Assembly: GCA_019423025.1 (NCBI GenBank)
Contig: JAHZCD010000002.1
Span: 1 to 64,000 of the forward strand
Direction: 5' to 3'
Length of the DNA: 64,000 nt
Source of the DNA: Haemophilus sp.
GTDB taxonomy: Bacteria > Pseudomonadota > Gammaproteobacteria > Enterobacterales > Pasteurellaceae
The notes under the pieces were generated by a model that was not told the origin of the DNA, ran no database searches, and saw nothing but the letters and a program-made list of their open reading frames with translations. The position numbers and the translations under genes were made by a program. Each line of letters begins with the position of its first letter. Position 1 is the stretch's first letter. Below are positions 1-10,361 of this stretch, in pieces.

Positions 1-77
1 TGGTCGGCGAGATAGGATTTGAACCTACGACCCACTGGTCCCAAACCAGTTGCGCTACCAAGCTGCGCTACTCGCCG
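1..77 (-). tRNA. tRNA-Pro (anticodon TGG)
   Basis: On the minus strand this 77-nt stretch folds as a cloverleaf. The acceptor arm CGGCGAG pairs with CTCGCCG before the discriminator A and an encoded CCA end at positions 3-1. The anticodon loop reads TTTGGGA, giving TGG for proline. The T arm carries the usual GGTTCAAATCC. No other gene lies with it inside the window. Confidence 0.95.
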
Positions 78-255
78 ACGATTGAGCACAATTATAGTGA
101 GCTTTTCTTTTCAGTCAATTAATTTTTTAGATTCCTCTTTCAATTGCTCAAAATTATTCCAGTTTTTCAACCGCACTTTTGTTGTCTTTGTAAAATAAGG
201 CGTTGTCAGTTAAAATAGCAAACGTTTACTTAATGCCATCTTGAGGAAAAAACGC

Positions 256-1113
256 ATGACTGCTCAAATTATTTCAGGTACTGAACTATCAAAAAAAATC
301 AAATCGGATGTTGCCAATAAAATTGAACATTATCGTGCTCAAGGTAAACGTGCGCCAGGACTTGCGGTAATTTTGGTGGGGGCAGATCCCGCTTCTCAAG
401 TTTATGTAGGCAGTAAACGAAAAAGCTGTGAGGAAATCGGGATGGTTTCAAAATCCTATGATTTACCTGAAACAACGTCGGAGGCAGAATTACTACAACT
501 GATAGATCAATTGAATGCCGATGAAACCATTGATGGTATTCTCGTGCAACTTCCATTGCCTAAACAAATTAATAGCACATCAGTGATTGAGCGTATTAGC
601 CCTGAAAAAGATGTGGATGGTTTCCATCCTTATAATGTGGGACGCTTATGTCAGCGTATTCCAACTTTACGCGCCTGCACCCCTTATGGCGTGATGAAAT
701 TATTAGAAACCACAGGTATCGATTTGCACGGTAAGCATGCGGTGATCGTCGGTGCATCAAATATTGTGGGTCGTCCAATGTCACTTGAATTATTATTGGC
801 AGGCGCTACTGTCACAGTGACGCACCGTTTCACCAAAGATTTAGAGCATCATATCCGTCAGGCTGATATTTTAGTCGTGGCTGTTGGCAAACCTCGTTTT
901 ATTCCGGGTGATTGGATTAAAGCAGAGGCAACAGTCATTGATGTGGGGATTAACCGTATCAATGGCAAATTAGTGGGTGACGTGGAATACGATGTGGCGC
1001 GACAAAAAGCGGCTTATATTACGCCAGTACCGGGTGGAGTAGGGCCAATGACGGTTGCCATGCTGATGTTTAATACACTTTACGCTTATGAGCATAACAA
1101 TCAACTGGTTTAA
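256..1113 (+). CDS. folD: Bifunctional methylenetetrahydrofolate dehydrogenase/cyclohydrolase FolD
   Basis: This cytosolic enzyme interconverts 5,10-methylene-, methenyl- and 10-formyl-tetrahydrofolate for one-carbon metabolism, using NADP. The 285-residue product has the family length. It shows the catalytic-lysine region [13 protein letters not shown] near residue 50, the [14 protein letters not shown] segment, the Rossmann stretch [13 protein letters not shown] and the closing [12 protein letters not shown]. An upstream in-frame TTG at 241 exists, but the ATG at 256 sits correctly behind TTGAGGAAA and gives the conserved MTAQIISG start. It converges on ndh, with a USS-pair terminator between them. 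Confidence 0.96.
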   Translation: MTAQIISGTELSKKIKSDVANKIEHYRAQGKRAPGLAVILVGADPASQVYVGSKRKSCEEIGMVSKSYDLPETTSEAELLQLIDQLNADETIDGILVQLPLPKQINSTSVIERISPEKDVDGFHPYNVGRLCQRIPTLRACTPYGVMKLLETTGIDLHGKHAVIVGASNIVGRPMSLELLLAGATVTVTHRFTKDLEHHIRQADILVVAVGKPRFIPGDWIKAEATVIDVGINRINGKLVGDVEYDVARQKAAYITPVPGGVGPMTVAMLMFNTLYAYEHNNQLV

Positions 1114-1120
1114 GAAATGA

Positions 1121-1153
1121 AAAAAGTGCGGTTAAATTTGACCGCACTTTTTG
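1121..1153. terminator. Bidirectional terminator made of an inverted USS pair
   Basis: Two uptake sequences in opposite orientation (AAGTGCGGT, 8-nt loop, ACCGCACTT) form a strong hairpin with A and T runs on the two sides. It lies between the convergent folD and ndh genes and can stop transcription from both directions. Confidence 0.85.
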
Positions 1154-1155
1154 TC

Positions 1156-2490
1156 TTAATGTAATTTCAATCTTGGTTTTAAATAGTGGTTAAGTTTATC
1201 CACTAAAATAATCAAGCCAATCTTAATACATCCATGCAAAGCATGTTGGTGCATACGATATAAAGACACATACGCAAACTGTGCAAATTTACCTTGAACA
1301 GTCAGTGGGTTTTTCCCAAATTTATTTGAAATGCTACCTAATGCGGTAAAGCTTGAAAGAGAAACCAAAGTTCCTTTATCGTTGTATTTGAAGGCTTTTA
1401 ATGGTTTTTGCTCAAAAAGTGCAAAGATATTTTTCGCACAAGCTTTTGCCATTTGATGTGCTGCTTGCGCTCTTGGCGGGACTAATTTACCGTTCGGTTG
1501 CATTAATGCCGCACAGTCACCAATGGCAAAAATACTGTCATCCACCGTAGTTTGAAGGGTATCTTTTACCACTAATTGATTGATACGGTTAAGCTCTAAT
1601 CCATCGAATTGCTGTGTCACTGTTGAGGTGCGAACACCTGCCGCCCACACAATCAGATCCGCTTTGATTTCTTCGCCATCTTTGGTGATTAGCGTGTTTG
1701 GTTGGGCTTCCGTGATCATCGTATTTAATTTCACGTTAGCCCCCATCTCTTGCAATTCATCTAATACCGCTGCAGATAAATTTTCGGGTAGAGCAGGCAG
1801 TAATCGAGGACCCGCTTCAACTAAAGTGACTTGTAAACAGGAATTATCAATTTTACCGTAACCGTAAGAAGACAAGTCTTCAGTCGCATGATAAAGCTCA
1901 GCAGTTAATTCCACACCAGTAGCACCACCGCCAACAATCGCAATATTGACTTTGTTTTCATCCACTAATTTTTGTTTAAATTCTTCTTCTCCGATATCAT
2001 CTAACGCGCGGTTTTCAGAGAATTTAAGGAATAATTCCAACATTCTTTGTTGGAAGCGAAGTGCTTGATCAGAACTGTCTAAGAAAATACAGTTATCAGC
2101 CACGCCTTTTGTATTAAAATCATTCGATTTACTACCGATCGCAATCACTAAGTAATCATAAGGAATACGACGCGCAACCACGAGCATATCGCCTTCTTGC
2201 CCATAAACAGGGGCAAGTTCAACATATTTCTGTTCACGATTGATGCGCGTGATCGAACCTTGTTCAAAGCTAAAATGGTGGTTTTTCCCGTGTGCACGAT
2301 AGCTCAGGGAATCCATACCATCATCCATGACACCTGTGGCAATTTCATGTAATAATGGTTTCCATAAATGGGTCGCATTGCGATCCACAAGCGTCACTTT
2401 AGCTTGTTTTTTGCGACCTAATTTGTCGCCTAAAAATGTCGCTAACTCTATGCCGCCGGCGCCCCCGCCAACGATCACGACGTTTTTCAT
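1156..2490 (-). CDS. ndh: Type II NADH dehydrogenase
   Basis: This is a peripheral membrane flavoprotein that passes electrons from NADH to quinone without pumping protons. The 444-residue product has two nucleotide-binding folds: an N-terminal FAD motif VGGGAGGIELATFLG at about residues 6-20 and an NADH motif GGGATGVELTAEL near residue 190. A C-terminal FAD-contact stretch contains FAIGDCAAL. The C-terminal amphipathic segment (LNHYLKPRLKLH) fits membrane association. The ATG at 2490 follows GGAGTAC. It is apparently a single-gene unit ending at the shared USS terminator. Confidence 0.95.
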   Translation of the reverse strand: MKNVVIVGGGAGGIELATFLGDKLGRKKQAKVTLVDRNATHLWKPLLHEIATGVMDDGMDSLSYRAHGKNHHFSFEQGSITRINREQKYVELAPVYGQEGDMLVVARRIPYDYLVIAIGSKSNDFNTKGVADNCIFLDSSDQALRFQQRMLELFLKFSENRALDDIGEEEFKQKLVDENKVNIAIVGGGATGVELTAELYHATEDLSSYGYGKIDNSCLQVTLVEAGPRLLPALPENLSAAVLDELQEMGANVKLNTMITEAQPNTLITKDGEEIKADLIVWAAGVRTSTVTQQFDGLELNRINQLVVKDTLQTTVDDSIFAIGDCAALMQPNGKLVPPRAQAAHQMAKACAKNIFALFEQKPLKAFKYNDKGTLVSLSSFTALGSISNKFGKNPLTVQGKFAQFAYVSLYRMHQHALHGCIKIGLIILVDKLNHYLKPRLKLH

Positions 2491-2590
2491 AAAGTACTCC
2501 TAAAAGCAAAATTGTTAAAAATGTTAAACTAATGTAATAATAGCATAACAAATAAACAAGACGAAAAAATTTAATGGAAATGACCGCACT

Positions 2591-3214
2591 TTATTGATGA
2601 CAGCGCTCGTAAAGCGGTTGTAATTGTTGGATGGTTTGCGTGATAAATAAAACAGGATCAATTTGGCTTAGTTGATCTTTTTCAATACTTTTCCCAATAC
2701 ACCAAAAATCATCCTCTGAACGCAAGAGAAGATCTTTTTCAGAAATGTTTTTCACTTGGCGAAAATCATCATATTCGCTTTCATCTTCTCGCCAAATATC
2801 AAAATCAGCAAATTGTTTGAAATTAAATTGATCAAGCCACTGATTATATTGTTGCACATTAATTTGTGAGCGATCTGCACGATAGCAATGCCAATCTAAA
2901 CACACTCTTAGTCGGCGACGATTTAATAGCACAGAAAAGATTGCTGCTGAATTTTGGTTAAACTCGTATTTAAAATAAGCGAAGAAATGCGCGCGTACCT
3001 GCCAGCCATTAGTCCAACTTTCAATATGTGGTTTCGCAAAAGGTGTGCCAAGCTGCTTTTCGACTTCTTGGATAATCGCTTTCCAGTTATCCCAATGTAA
3101 TTTGTAATCAGCTTTAATTGCCGGAATATCTTCCGGGCAGAATTTCTTCATTTGGGCGAATTGATAGAAAGGAATATTGAACAGTTCGCAAGATTCAGCC
3201 GTAAGTGAGAGCAT
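2591..3214 (-). CDS. HI_0552-family protein of unknown function
   Basis: The 207-residue product resembles the conserved Haemophilus protein that I remember lying beside apaH (HI_0552). Its role is not known to me. It is rich in Trp, Phe, Tyr and acidic residues, with no signal peptide or membrane segment, so it is probably cytosolic. A C-terminal segment, FWCIGKSIEKDQLSQIDP, looks like a structured motif. The ATG at 3214 follows GGAAACGCT and lies 9 nt after the apaH stop, so the two are probably co-transcribed. I would not assign an activity from sequence alone. Confidence 0.75.
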   Translation of the reverse strand: MLSLTAESCELFNIPFYQFAQMKKFCPEDIPAIKADYKLHWDNWKAIIQEVEKQLGTPFAKPHIESWTNGWQVRAHFFAYFKYEFNQNSAAIFSVLLNRRRLRVCLDWHCYRADRSQINVQQYNQWLDQFNFKQFADFDIWREDESEYDDFRQVKNISEKDLLLRSEDDFWCIGKSIEKDQLSQIDPVLFITQTIQQLQPLYERCHQ

Positions 3215-3223
3215 AGCGTTTCC

Positions 3224-4051
3224 TTAAAAATCACTGTAATTTTTGACCGCACTTTGTGTGAAGAACTGCTTGTCTTCCCAACGCAACATGGTCATCCGAT
3301 TATTCCACACACATCCTGTATCTAAGGCATAAATACCTGGTGGAGTAGGCTCATCCACTAAACTTGCCCAATGCCCAAAGACAATTGGAATTTGTTTATA
3401 AAGTGGATTATCTAAATTAAACCAAGGCGTGAGCTCCGCTGGTGCATCTTTTAAAGGGGATTTACAGGCAAAATCAAAGCGATGGTCTAAATAACAAAAA
3501 CGCATTCGGGTAAAAGCGTTAATAATATAACGATAGCGATCTAAGCCCTGCAAATCTGGCGACCAGCGATCAGGCTGTTCAGAATACATATTTTCAATGA
3601 GATAATGAAAATCGCCGTGCTGTAAAATCAGTTCAACTTCAGCCGCACAAGATTTCGTAGTTTCCAAATCCCAATCAGGCGAAATGCCTGCATGCGCCAT
3701 CAGGAAGTTTAATTCATCATTATGGACAAGTAACGGTTGATGACGTAACCAATGAATCAGTTCATCAAAATCAGGTGCATTAAAAATGGCATCGACACGA
3801 TCACGAGGTTTTACTTTTTTAATCCCCAGTGTGGTCGCAATTAAATGTAAGTCATGATTGCCGAGTACGGTTTGTGCCGCATTGCCAAGTGATTTTACAA
3901 AACGAAGACATTCAAGTGATTTATCCCCTCGCGCCACAAGATCCCCCACAAGATAAAGTTTATCTTGCGTAGGATTAAAATCTACACGTTCTAATAAAAG
4001 CTGTAATTCATCATAACAGCCTTGCAAATCACCGACGAAATAGGTTGCCAT
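3224..4051 (-). CDS. apaH: Bis(5'-nucleosyl)-tetraphosphatase, symmetrical
   Basis: The enzyme hydrolyses Ap4A to two ADP and, in enterobacteria, also removes nucleoside tetraphosphate caps from RNA. The 275-residue product has the metallophosphoesterase motifs in order: [10 protein letters not shown] (residues 7-16), [10 protein letters not shown] (about 36-45), GNHDLH (about 64-69), and later histidines in VFGHWAS. The length is typical. It starts at the ATG at 4051 and heads a two-gene unit with the HI_0552-like gene. A glycosyltransferase gene starts divergently 161 bp away. Confidence 0.96.
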   Translation of the reverse strand: MATYFVGDLQGCYDELQLLLERVDFNPTQDKLYLVGDLVARGDKSLECLRFVKSLGNAAQTVLGNHDLHLIATTLGIKKVKPRDRVDAIFNAPDFDELIHWLRHQPLLVHNDELNFLMAHAGISPDWDLETTKSCAAEVELILQHGDFHYLIENMYSEQPDRWSPDLQGLDRYRYIINAFTRMRFCYLDHRFDFACKSPLKDAPAELTPWFNLDNPLYKQIPIVFGHWASLVDEPTPPGIYALDTGCVWNNRMTMLRWEDKQFFTQSAVKNYSDF

Positions 4052-4212
4052 TTTTTCTATAATGCTCCAATTATGGTTATTAGGTTCTGGCAGTCTTTAT
4101 GCTAAAGATTTGCTATAAATTCTAGCACAGATTTTTTGTGAAGATACTATTCATTTCATGATCTTAAAATAGTAAGATAGCCTGCAATTTAAGGCAGATA
4201 TGATGTTTTTCT

Positions 4213-5060
4213 ATGTATTCTATTGAACATAAAAATGCAGTGATTAGTATTTCAACGGCGGATAAACGCCGAAATCACATTATCGATCAATTCGGTCAGA
4301 AACAAATTCCCTTTGAATTTTTTGATGCATTTACACCTTCTGATCGACTTGACGCTCATTTACAGCGTTATCTTCCAAATGTCAAAGCCACATCAAAGCT
4401 CACGGCAGGAGAGAAGGGATGTTTGATGAGCCACTTCATGCTATGGAAAAGTGTGTTGACGATAATTTAGCTTATATTTCTATTTTTGAGGATGATATTC
4501 TGCTTGGTGAGAATGCTGAACAATTTCTTGCGAATGATGAATGGCTAAAAGTGCGGTTCAATTTTCAAGAGATTTTTGTTTTGCGTTTAGAAACCTTTTT
4601 AATGCCAGTTCAGCTGGAGCATCAGCAACAAATTTTACCTTTCCAAGAACGAAACATAGATATTTTAAAATCAAAACACTTTGGTACAGCAGGTTATATT
4701 ATTTCGAATGGGGCAGCGAAGTACCTCATAAATCTATTTGAAAAACTCGCCGTAGAGGAAGTCAAAGCAATTGATGAGATCATGTTTAATGAACAGATTA
4801 ATGTCGGTCTCTATCAAGTATATCAACTTAATCCTGCTATTTGCGTTCAAGAGTTACAGTTAAATCAAGAGAATAGCTTACTGGTAAGTGATTTGCAGCA
4901 AGAACGTAAAAAAAATACGGCAGTGCACACCAAGAAAACATTGAAGCATCGTCTAACTCGGATAAAAGAAAATATTATACGAGCGCTAAATAAAGAAAAA
5001 TGGAAAGAACAACAACGCCTGAAAGAAATGCAAGGTAAAGAAATTGTTCGTTTTATGTAG
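4213..5060 (+). pseudogene. Lic2A/LgtB-like GT25 glycosyltransferase, frameshifted
   Basis: Two overlapping frames together encode one complete GT25 LOS galactosyltransferase. The first frame (4213-4470) carries the N-terminus through GEKGCLMSHFMLWK. The second continues with KCVDDNLAYISIFEDDILLGE, including the EDD metal-binding motif, GTAGYIIS and the family C-terminus ending at 5060. Adding one A to the AAAA run at 4447-4450 restores a single frame of about 282 residues. The rest looks intact, so the break is recent, a sequencing error, or a slippage site. The usual lic2A CAAT tetranucleotide tract is absent. The position beside apaH and rsmA is where H. influenzae keeps lic2A. Confidence 0.85.
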
Positions 5061-5082
5061 ATAAGCTGATGAAATACTTTAT

Positions 5083-5106
5083 ATAGGCTTAATCTCTTAA
5101 GCCTAT
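5083..5106. terminator. Perfect 10-bp inverted repeat between convergent glycosyltransferase genes
   Basis: ATAGGCTTAA and TTAAGCCTAT flank a TCTC loop between the ends of the GT25 (plus) and GT8 (minus) genes. No long T run follows on either side, so its use as an intrinsic terminator is uncertain. Confidence 0.4.
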
Positions 5107-5184
5107 TCGTAAAAAGCGATTTACACTTAAAATCAAAGTGATGAGACACTAAACTTCAATGAAGTAGGTTGTTATTTTAGAAAA

Positions 5185-6075
5185 TTAAAAGATGTGATAG
5201 ACAAATTTATATTTAATTTCTCTAATGAGCCTTCTTACTTTTGTTCTAAAGCCAACAACATCAAAATTAGCCTTAAAACTAGGATAACTATTGCTAATTT
5301 CCTTAAATAGTGAATACCCTAAATTAGCTTTTAAGTGAGAACTTCGGCTAGACCAAAATTTATCTGGTCCAGGATAATGGTAAATCACCGCAGGAAATTG
5401 AATTTCTCGTTCTTTTCGATATTTTATATAGCCAGATTCAGAAGGCGTGAAGTTAAATCTTGTATTTATAAATTTAACATCGTCTTTGAAAATACCATTT
5501 AAGATATCCTGATCTTGATACTTTATAACATCCTTATATTTATTTAACCAGGTCAGACTCACCTCTAGAACATTCAATTCTCGCCATCTTCGCATATTGA
5601 TAAGAAGCACCCCAGCGTTAAAATAGTGATGATTTTCTAAACCAATTTGGGCCTTATAATCGGCTTGCTCAATTTCAATAAAAAAATCCTTACATGCGGC
5701 AAGTGAATACTGTTCGATATCAGTATTCCATAAATTATCTAATGAGCCATTTGTTAGCGTATCAACATCAATATAAAGTAACTTATCTACATTAGGGATA
5801 TATTGAGTTATATTTAATCTAGCATAGGTGGCTAAAGAAATATAATTTATTGTAATGGGAAAGTTAGCAAATTCATCTTTATCCACGCTTATAAACTTGA
5901 TACTTTTCCCATGATTGCAAACGATACTTTCTATAATTTCTTTATTGTTATTATCAATACCAAAATCCAAAACATAGAAACAAATGTCAGATTTCGAATT
6001 ATTTTTTAATACACTTAATATGCTAACGGCTAAATATGGTGCATAGTTATTATCAGATGAAAACGCGACATTCAT
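5185..6075 (-). CDS. LgtC-like family 8 glycosyltransferase (LOS)
   Basis: This is a probable retaining galactosyl- or glucosyltransferase acting on the LOS outer core at the inner face of the cytoplasmic membrane. The 296-residue product begins MNVAFSSDNNYAPYLAVSIL, like LgtC. It has the Mn-binding DVD in LLYIDVDTLTNGS, then NAGVLLIN and the sugar-nucleotide motif HYPGPDKFW. The basic C-terminus (RTKVRRLIREIKYKF) suggests peripheral membrane binding. An upstream GTG at 6087 is possible, but the ATG at 6075 fits the family. The start overlaps the rsmA stop (6077-6079 lies just inside), implying coupling. The gene is noticeably AT-rich compared with rsmA. Confidence 0.88.
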   Translation of the reverse strand: MNVAFSSDNNYAPYLAVSILSVLKNNSKSDICFYVLDFGIDNNNKEIIESIVCNHGKSIKFISVDKDEFANFPITINYISLATYARLNITQYIPNVDKLLYIDVDTLTNGSLDNLWNTDIEQYSLAACKDFFIEIEQADYKAQIGLENHHYFNAGVLLINMRRWRELNVLEVSLTWLNKYKDVIKYQDQDILNGIFKDDVKFINTRFNFTPSESGYIKYRKEREIQFPAVIYHYPGPDKFWSSRSSHLKANLGYSLFKEISNSYPSFKANFDVVGFRTKVRRLIREIKYKFVYHIF

Positions 6076-6076
6076 A

Positions 6077-6943
6077 TTAGTCTTCACTTAACTCTAAAAA
6101 TTTATCTCCATCTAAATCAGCTGGTGGATTGTCTGCCAACCAGTTTGCTAAGCGCGCATAATCTGCGATAGCCAAATTTTCTGCGCGTGCATTTAAATCA
6201 ATACCAAGCGCGGTCAGATTTTCAGGTGAAAATAATGTTGAAAGCGCATTTCGCAGTGTTTTACGGCGTTGGTTGAAAGCTTGAGAACAAACACGGTTCA
6301 ACCAATATAAATCTTTTACAGGGTGCGGTAATTCTTTATGCGGAATTAAACGAACAACTGCTGAATCTACTTTCGGTGCAGGTTTGAAGGCCGAAGGTGG
6401 CACTTCAAGTACAGGCATCACTTGGCAGAAATATTGCGCCATAATGGTTAAACGCCCGTAAGCTTTGCTATTTGGTCCTGCAGATAAGCGTTTCACCACT
6501 TCTTTTTGTAGCATGAAGTGCATGTCTTGAATCACATCATGATACTTAAATAAGTGGAACATCAATGGGGTAGAAATGTTGTAAGGCAAGTTACCAAATA
6601 CGCGTAACTTCTGACCTTTTTCTGCTAAATTCTCTTTTGTATAAAGCTCACCAAAATCAAATTGCATCGCATCTGTTTCAATAACGGTCAGTTTTTGATG
6701 TAAAAATGGATGATGACGTAAACGTTCGGCAAGATCTCGGTCAAGCTCGACCACCGTAAGATGATCGACAAGCTCTCCAACAGGCTCCGTTAATGCACCA
6801 AGCCCTGGGCCAATTTCTACTAAGAATTGATTGGGTTGTGGGTGAATTGCCGACACGATCCCTTGAATGACAGAGGTGTCGTGTAAAAAGTTTTGTCCAA
6901 AGCGTTTACGGGCGGTATGACCTAAGTGTTTTTTTGAATTCAT
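6077..6943 (-). CDS. rsmA: 16S rRNA dimethyladenosine transferase RsmA (KsgA)
   Basis: The enzyme dimethylates A1518 and A1519 of 16S rRNA late in 30S assembly, using S-adenosylmethionine. The 288-residue product has the family start [10 protein letters not shown], the SAM-binding motif [12 protein letters not shown] (about residues 43-54), the catalytic NLPYNIS and a C-terminal helical domain with [11 protein letters not shown]. Length is close to normal, with a short acidic tail. It lies between glycosyltransferase genes on the same strand, 41 nt after the GT9 stop. That is an unusual place for a housekeeping RNA methyltransferase. Confidence 0.96.
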   Translation of the reverse strand: MNSKKHLGHTARKRFGQNFLHDTSVIQGIVSAIHPQPNQFLVEIGPGLGALTEPVGELVDHLTVVELDRDLAERLRHHPFLHQKLTVIETDAMQFDFGELYTKENLAEKGQKLRVFGNLPYNISTPLMFHLFKYHDVIQDMHFMLQKEVVKRLSAGPNSKAYGRLTIMAQYFCQVMPVLEVPPSAFKPAPKVDSAVVRLIPHKELPHPVKDLYWLNRVCSQAFNQRRKTLRNALSTLFSPENLTALGIDLNARAENLAIADYARLANWLADNPPADLDGDKFLELSED

Positions 6944-6984
6944 AAAAATAATCTAATAAATGATAAAGTTTGTGGCAGGCATCT

Positions 6985-8016
6985 TTAAATATCTAGCCAT
7001 TCTGGTTTTATTTCTCTCGGGGAGATCTCATTAACATTATCGTAGTAATGAATAATATGGCATACATTCTTAGAATTGGGATGCCAGTGCGTAAAATTTT
7101 CTTTGTCTTGCGAGTAAAAACAAATCATAGGTTTATTTAACCCCGAAGCGATATGAACCGTTGATGTATCAACCGAAATAAGTAGAGCACAGTTTCTAAT
7201 CAACTCAATTGTATGATAGATCGTTGTGTGAGGATTTGGATAAACAAATACATCATTAAATTGATTAGCGATTCTACTTAAATGCTCATAAGTATCAGGT
7301 GTTGCAAGTAAGATTAGCTGATGTTTATTCGAGTCTCTAATATATGTTAAATAATCTACAATGTGAGAGTCATCAAACTTTCTATTTTTGCCATTTCCAT
7401 AGAAGTTAATGGTAATAAAGTTATTTAACTTGTTGTCCGTAATAAACTTAAGAATTTCTTCTTTAATTAAGTCATCTTGTGGAATGTCATAGCGATCATC
7501 ACTTAGACTGATATTTGACTGAGCTAAAGCTTCTTTGTAAATTTCTGAAAAATGGCCGTCTTTAGTAATATTTATATTAAAAATATTATAATCTGCTTTT
7601 CTATAGCCGATATAACTACGGGCATTGAGTATTCTCAATAGCAACAAGTCTCGGTTTCTAAGTACAAGAGTTGGATCAATGACAACATCGTATCTTTCTT
7701 TTCTAATAAACAGTGCCGTCTTGATGTAGTCGAGAATGTTTCTTTTCTTTACAAGATAAATCTCATCAATGTTATGGTTTCTTTGAAACAGATAAGCGTT
7801 TTGTTTCGTGCAGATGACACCAATCTTTATCAAGGGGTTAAATTTCTTTATTTCCCGAAAAACAAAAGAACTCACGATATAGTCGCCAATTTTCCCATCT
7901 TGTCGCAAAAATAAGAAACTCTTAGGATGTTCTAAACTTTGGGGATTGTTGGATCTTGAGGATTTATCGAGCATCCATTTCCCCACTTTTAACCTTAGGG
8001 CTTTTAGCTTATTCAT
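6985..8016 (-). CDS. Family 9 glycosyltransferase (heptosyltransferase-like)
   Basis: GT9 enzymes usually add heptose from an ADP activated donor to LOS. The 343-residue product has the N-terminal fold start FLFLRQDGKIGDYIVSSFVF and a C-terminal donor-site region LISVDTSTVHIASGLNKPMI. Both are hallmarks of heptosyltransferases. The exact sugar cannot be read from sequence. The ATG at 8016 behind GAG is preferred to an upstream TTG at 8028. The start overlaps the preceding GT25 gene by 8 nt, so the pair is translationally coupled. AT-rich compared with rsmA, suggesting transfer. Confidence 0.87.
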   Translation of the reverse strand: MNKLKALRLKVGKWMLDKSSRSNNPQSLEHPKSFLFLRQDGKIGDYIVSSFVFREIKKFNPLIKIGVICTKQNAYLFQRNHNIDEIYLVKKRNILDYIKTALFIRKERYDVVIDPTLVLRNRDLLLLRILNARSYIGYRKADYNIFNINITKDGHFSEIYKEALAQSNISLSDDRYDIPQDDLIKEEILKFITDNKLNNFITINFYGNGKNRKFDDSHIVDYLTYIRDSNKHQLILLATPDTYEHLSRIANQFNDVFVYPNPHTTIYHTIELIRNCALLISVDTSTVHIASGLNKPMICFYSQDKENFTHWHPNSKNVCHIIHYYDNVNEISPREIKPEWLDI

Positions 8017-8686
8017 ATCGATACTCAATTTTGTCTATTTCTGAGTCACTGTTTAATCCTCTAAATACACATGGAGGTTCAATACCATAGGTATCAACGC
8101 GTGTTTTTTGGATTAATCCCGTTAGATAATCTGCAGGCAGTCTTATTGGATAAGCGTAATTAAGTAATTTTTTAGCACCTGATAGTGTAATTAAATAAGC
8201 GGTTGCATAGATAATGCATCTTCTTGAATTTTTTGAAGGTGCCTTGTAATGTGCAAGTCTATATCCTTCCACAATCCGTTTCTTAAAGAAATGGGATTTA
8301 ACTTTTCCGTGATCAAAAAAGATCAACTCATGATTTTTATTAATTTTATTGAGCGTATCTTCAACAATTTCCTTAAAGTGCTGTGAAACGATCGCATCGT
8401 CTTCAAGAATAATGGCACTTTTAATATTGTTTTCTACCATGTACTCATAAACTTTAATATGACTTATTGCACAGCCAATTTCACCGAGCGTTAAGGGCTT
8501 AGGTGATAAATAGTGTTTCGGATAGAAATCATAATCGACAGATTCTAATACGGAAGCGGGAAGTTTTTTCCCATCTGTCGCATCAAAAAAACTAAAGTCT
8601 AACCCCAAACCAGAAAGGCGCTTAGCAATATTTTCTCTTCTTGTTGAATGTTTTAAACTAATTACAATTATTTTAGGTATAGCCAT
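8009..8686 (-). CDS. Family 25 glycosyltransferase (LOS biosynthesis)
   Basis: This is a probable beta-glycosyltransferase of the LOS outer core. The 225-residue product starts MAIPKIIVISLKHSTRRENI, the GT25 opening, followed by LTLGEIGCAISH and the EDD motif in AIILEDDAIVS. The lower C-terminal half resembles LpsA/LgtB types. The ATG at 8686 has AAGGG six bases upstream, so I prefer it to in-frame starts at 8770 or about 8710. It is the first gene of the minus-strand set GT25-GT9-rsmA-GT8. Acceptor and sugar specificity are unknown. Confidence 0.85.
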   Translation of the reverse strand: MAIPKIIVISLKHSTRRENIAKRLSGLGLDFSFFDATDGKKLPASVLESVDYDFYPKHYLSPKPLTLGEIGCAISHIKVYEYMVENNIKSAIILEDDAIVSQHFKEIVEDTLNKINKNHELIFFDHGKVKSHFFKKRIVEGYRLAHYKAPSKNSRRCIIYATAYLITLSGAKKLLNYAYPIRLPADYLTGLIQKTRVDTYGIEPPCVFRGLNSDSEIDKIEYRYE

Positions 8687-9225
<539 letters not shown>

Positions 9226-9239
9226 TTTAGAAATTAAAG

Positions 9240-9270
9240 AAAAGCCGATATGTTGATATCGGCTTTTTTT
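9240..9270 (+). terminator. infA intrinsic terminator
   Basis: AAAGCCGATAT and ATATCGGCTTT form a hairpin around a short TTG loop and are followed by a run of T. It stands 15 nt after the infA stop. Confidence 0.9.
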
Positions 9271-9292
9271 GTTTGAAAAGCGTACAAATTAT

Positions 9293-9320
9293 TTGAAGTC
9301 TGGAAAAAAATCTGTATAAT
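9293..9320 (+). promoter_or_regulatory. Sigma-70 promoter of the rpsF operon
   Basis: TTGAAG (9293-9298) and TATAAT (9315-9320) are separated by 16 bp, with a TG just before the -10 box. It lies 95 bp upstream of rpsF, leaving room for a structured leader. Confidence 0.8.
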
Positions 9321-9328
9321 CAGCGCTC

Positions 9329-9414
9329 TTAGCCACGTTCATTTTTTCGTTCCTTGCCTTTGCAGATTGGTGGCTAATCTACGTCAAAGGCTGATTAACC
9401 CGTAAGGAGCAGTA
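9329..9414 (+). promoter_or_regulatory. rpsF leader with alternative hairpins, candidate S6:S18 autoregulatory element
   Basis: GCCTTTG (9356-9362) pairs with CAAAGGC (9385-9391) around an inner AGATT/AATCT stem. GTGGCTAA (9370-9377), in that apical loop, is complementary to TTAGCCAC (9329-9336), so two folds compete. In many bacteria the rpsF leader binds the S6:S18 complex and represses the operon. The position fits, but I cannot confirm the consensus by eye. Confidence 0.45.
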
Positions 9415-9778
9415 ATGCGTCACTACGAAATCGTGTTTATGGTTCATCCGGACCAAAGCGAGCAAGTACCAGGTATGATCGAACGTTACACAGGTTCTGT
9501 TAAAGAAGCTGGTGGTCAAGTTCATCGCCTAGAAGATTGGGGTCGTCGTCAATTAGCGTACCCAATTAACAAATTACACAAAGCACACTATGTGCTTATG
9601 AATGTAGAAGCGCCTCAACAAGTCATCGACGAGCTAGAAACGACTTTCCGTTATAACGATGCTGTATTACGCAGTCTTGTTATCCATACTAAGCACGCCG
9701 TAACCGAAGCGTCCCCAATGAAAGCGGCTAAAGAAGAACGTAAACCTTTAGCTGAAGTTGAAAACAACGATTTTGAGG

Positions 9779-9792
<14 letters not shown>
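9415..9792 (+). CDS. rpsF: 30S ribosomal protein S6
   Basis: S6 binds the 16S central domain together with S18. The 125-residue product begins [18 protein letters not shown] and has the motif [20 protein letters not shown], followed by an acidic C-terminal tail (NNDFEDAEE) as in gamma-proteobacteria. AAGGAG lies 6 nt before the ATG. It is the first gene of rpsF-priB-rpsR-rplI, and its 3' end overlaps priB by 14 nt. Confidence 0.97.
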
Positions 9793-10347
<555 letters not shown>

Positions 10348-10361
10348 GAAGGAGTTAGGAA

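Noticed and set aside
4447..4450. A4 run as a phase-variation tract
   Set aside because: Four bases is too short for frequent slippage in Haemophilus; the CAAT-type tetranucleotide repeats are absent. I keep it only as a frameshift.
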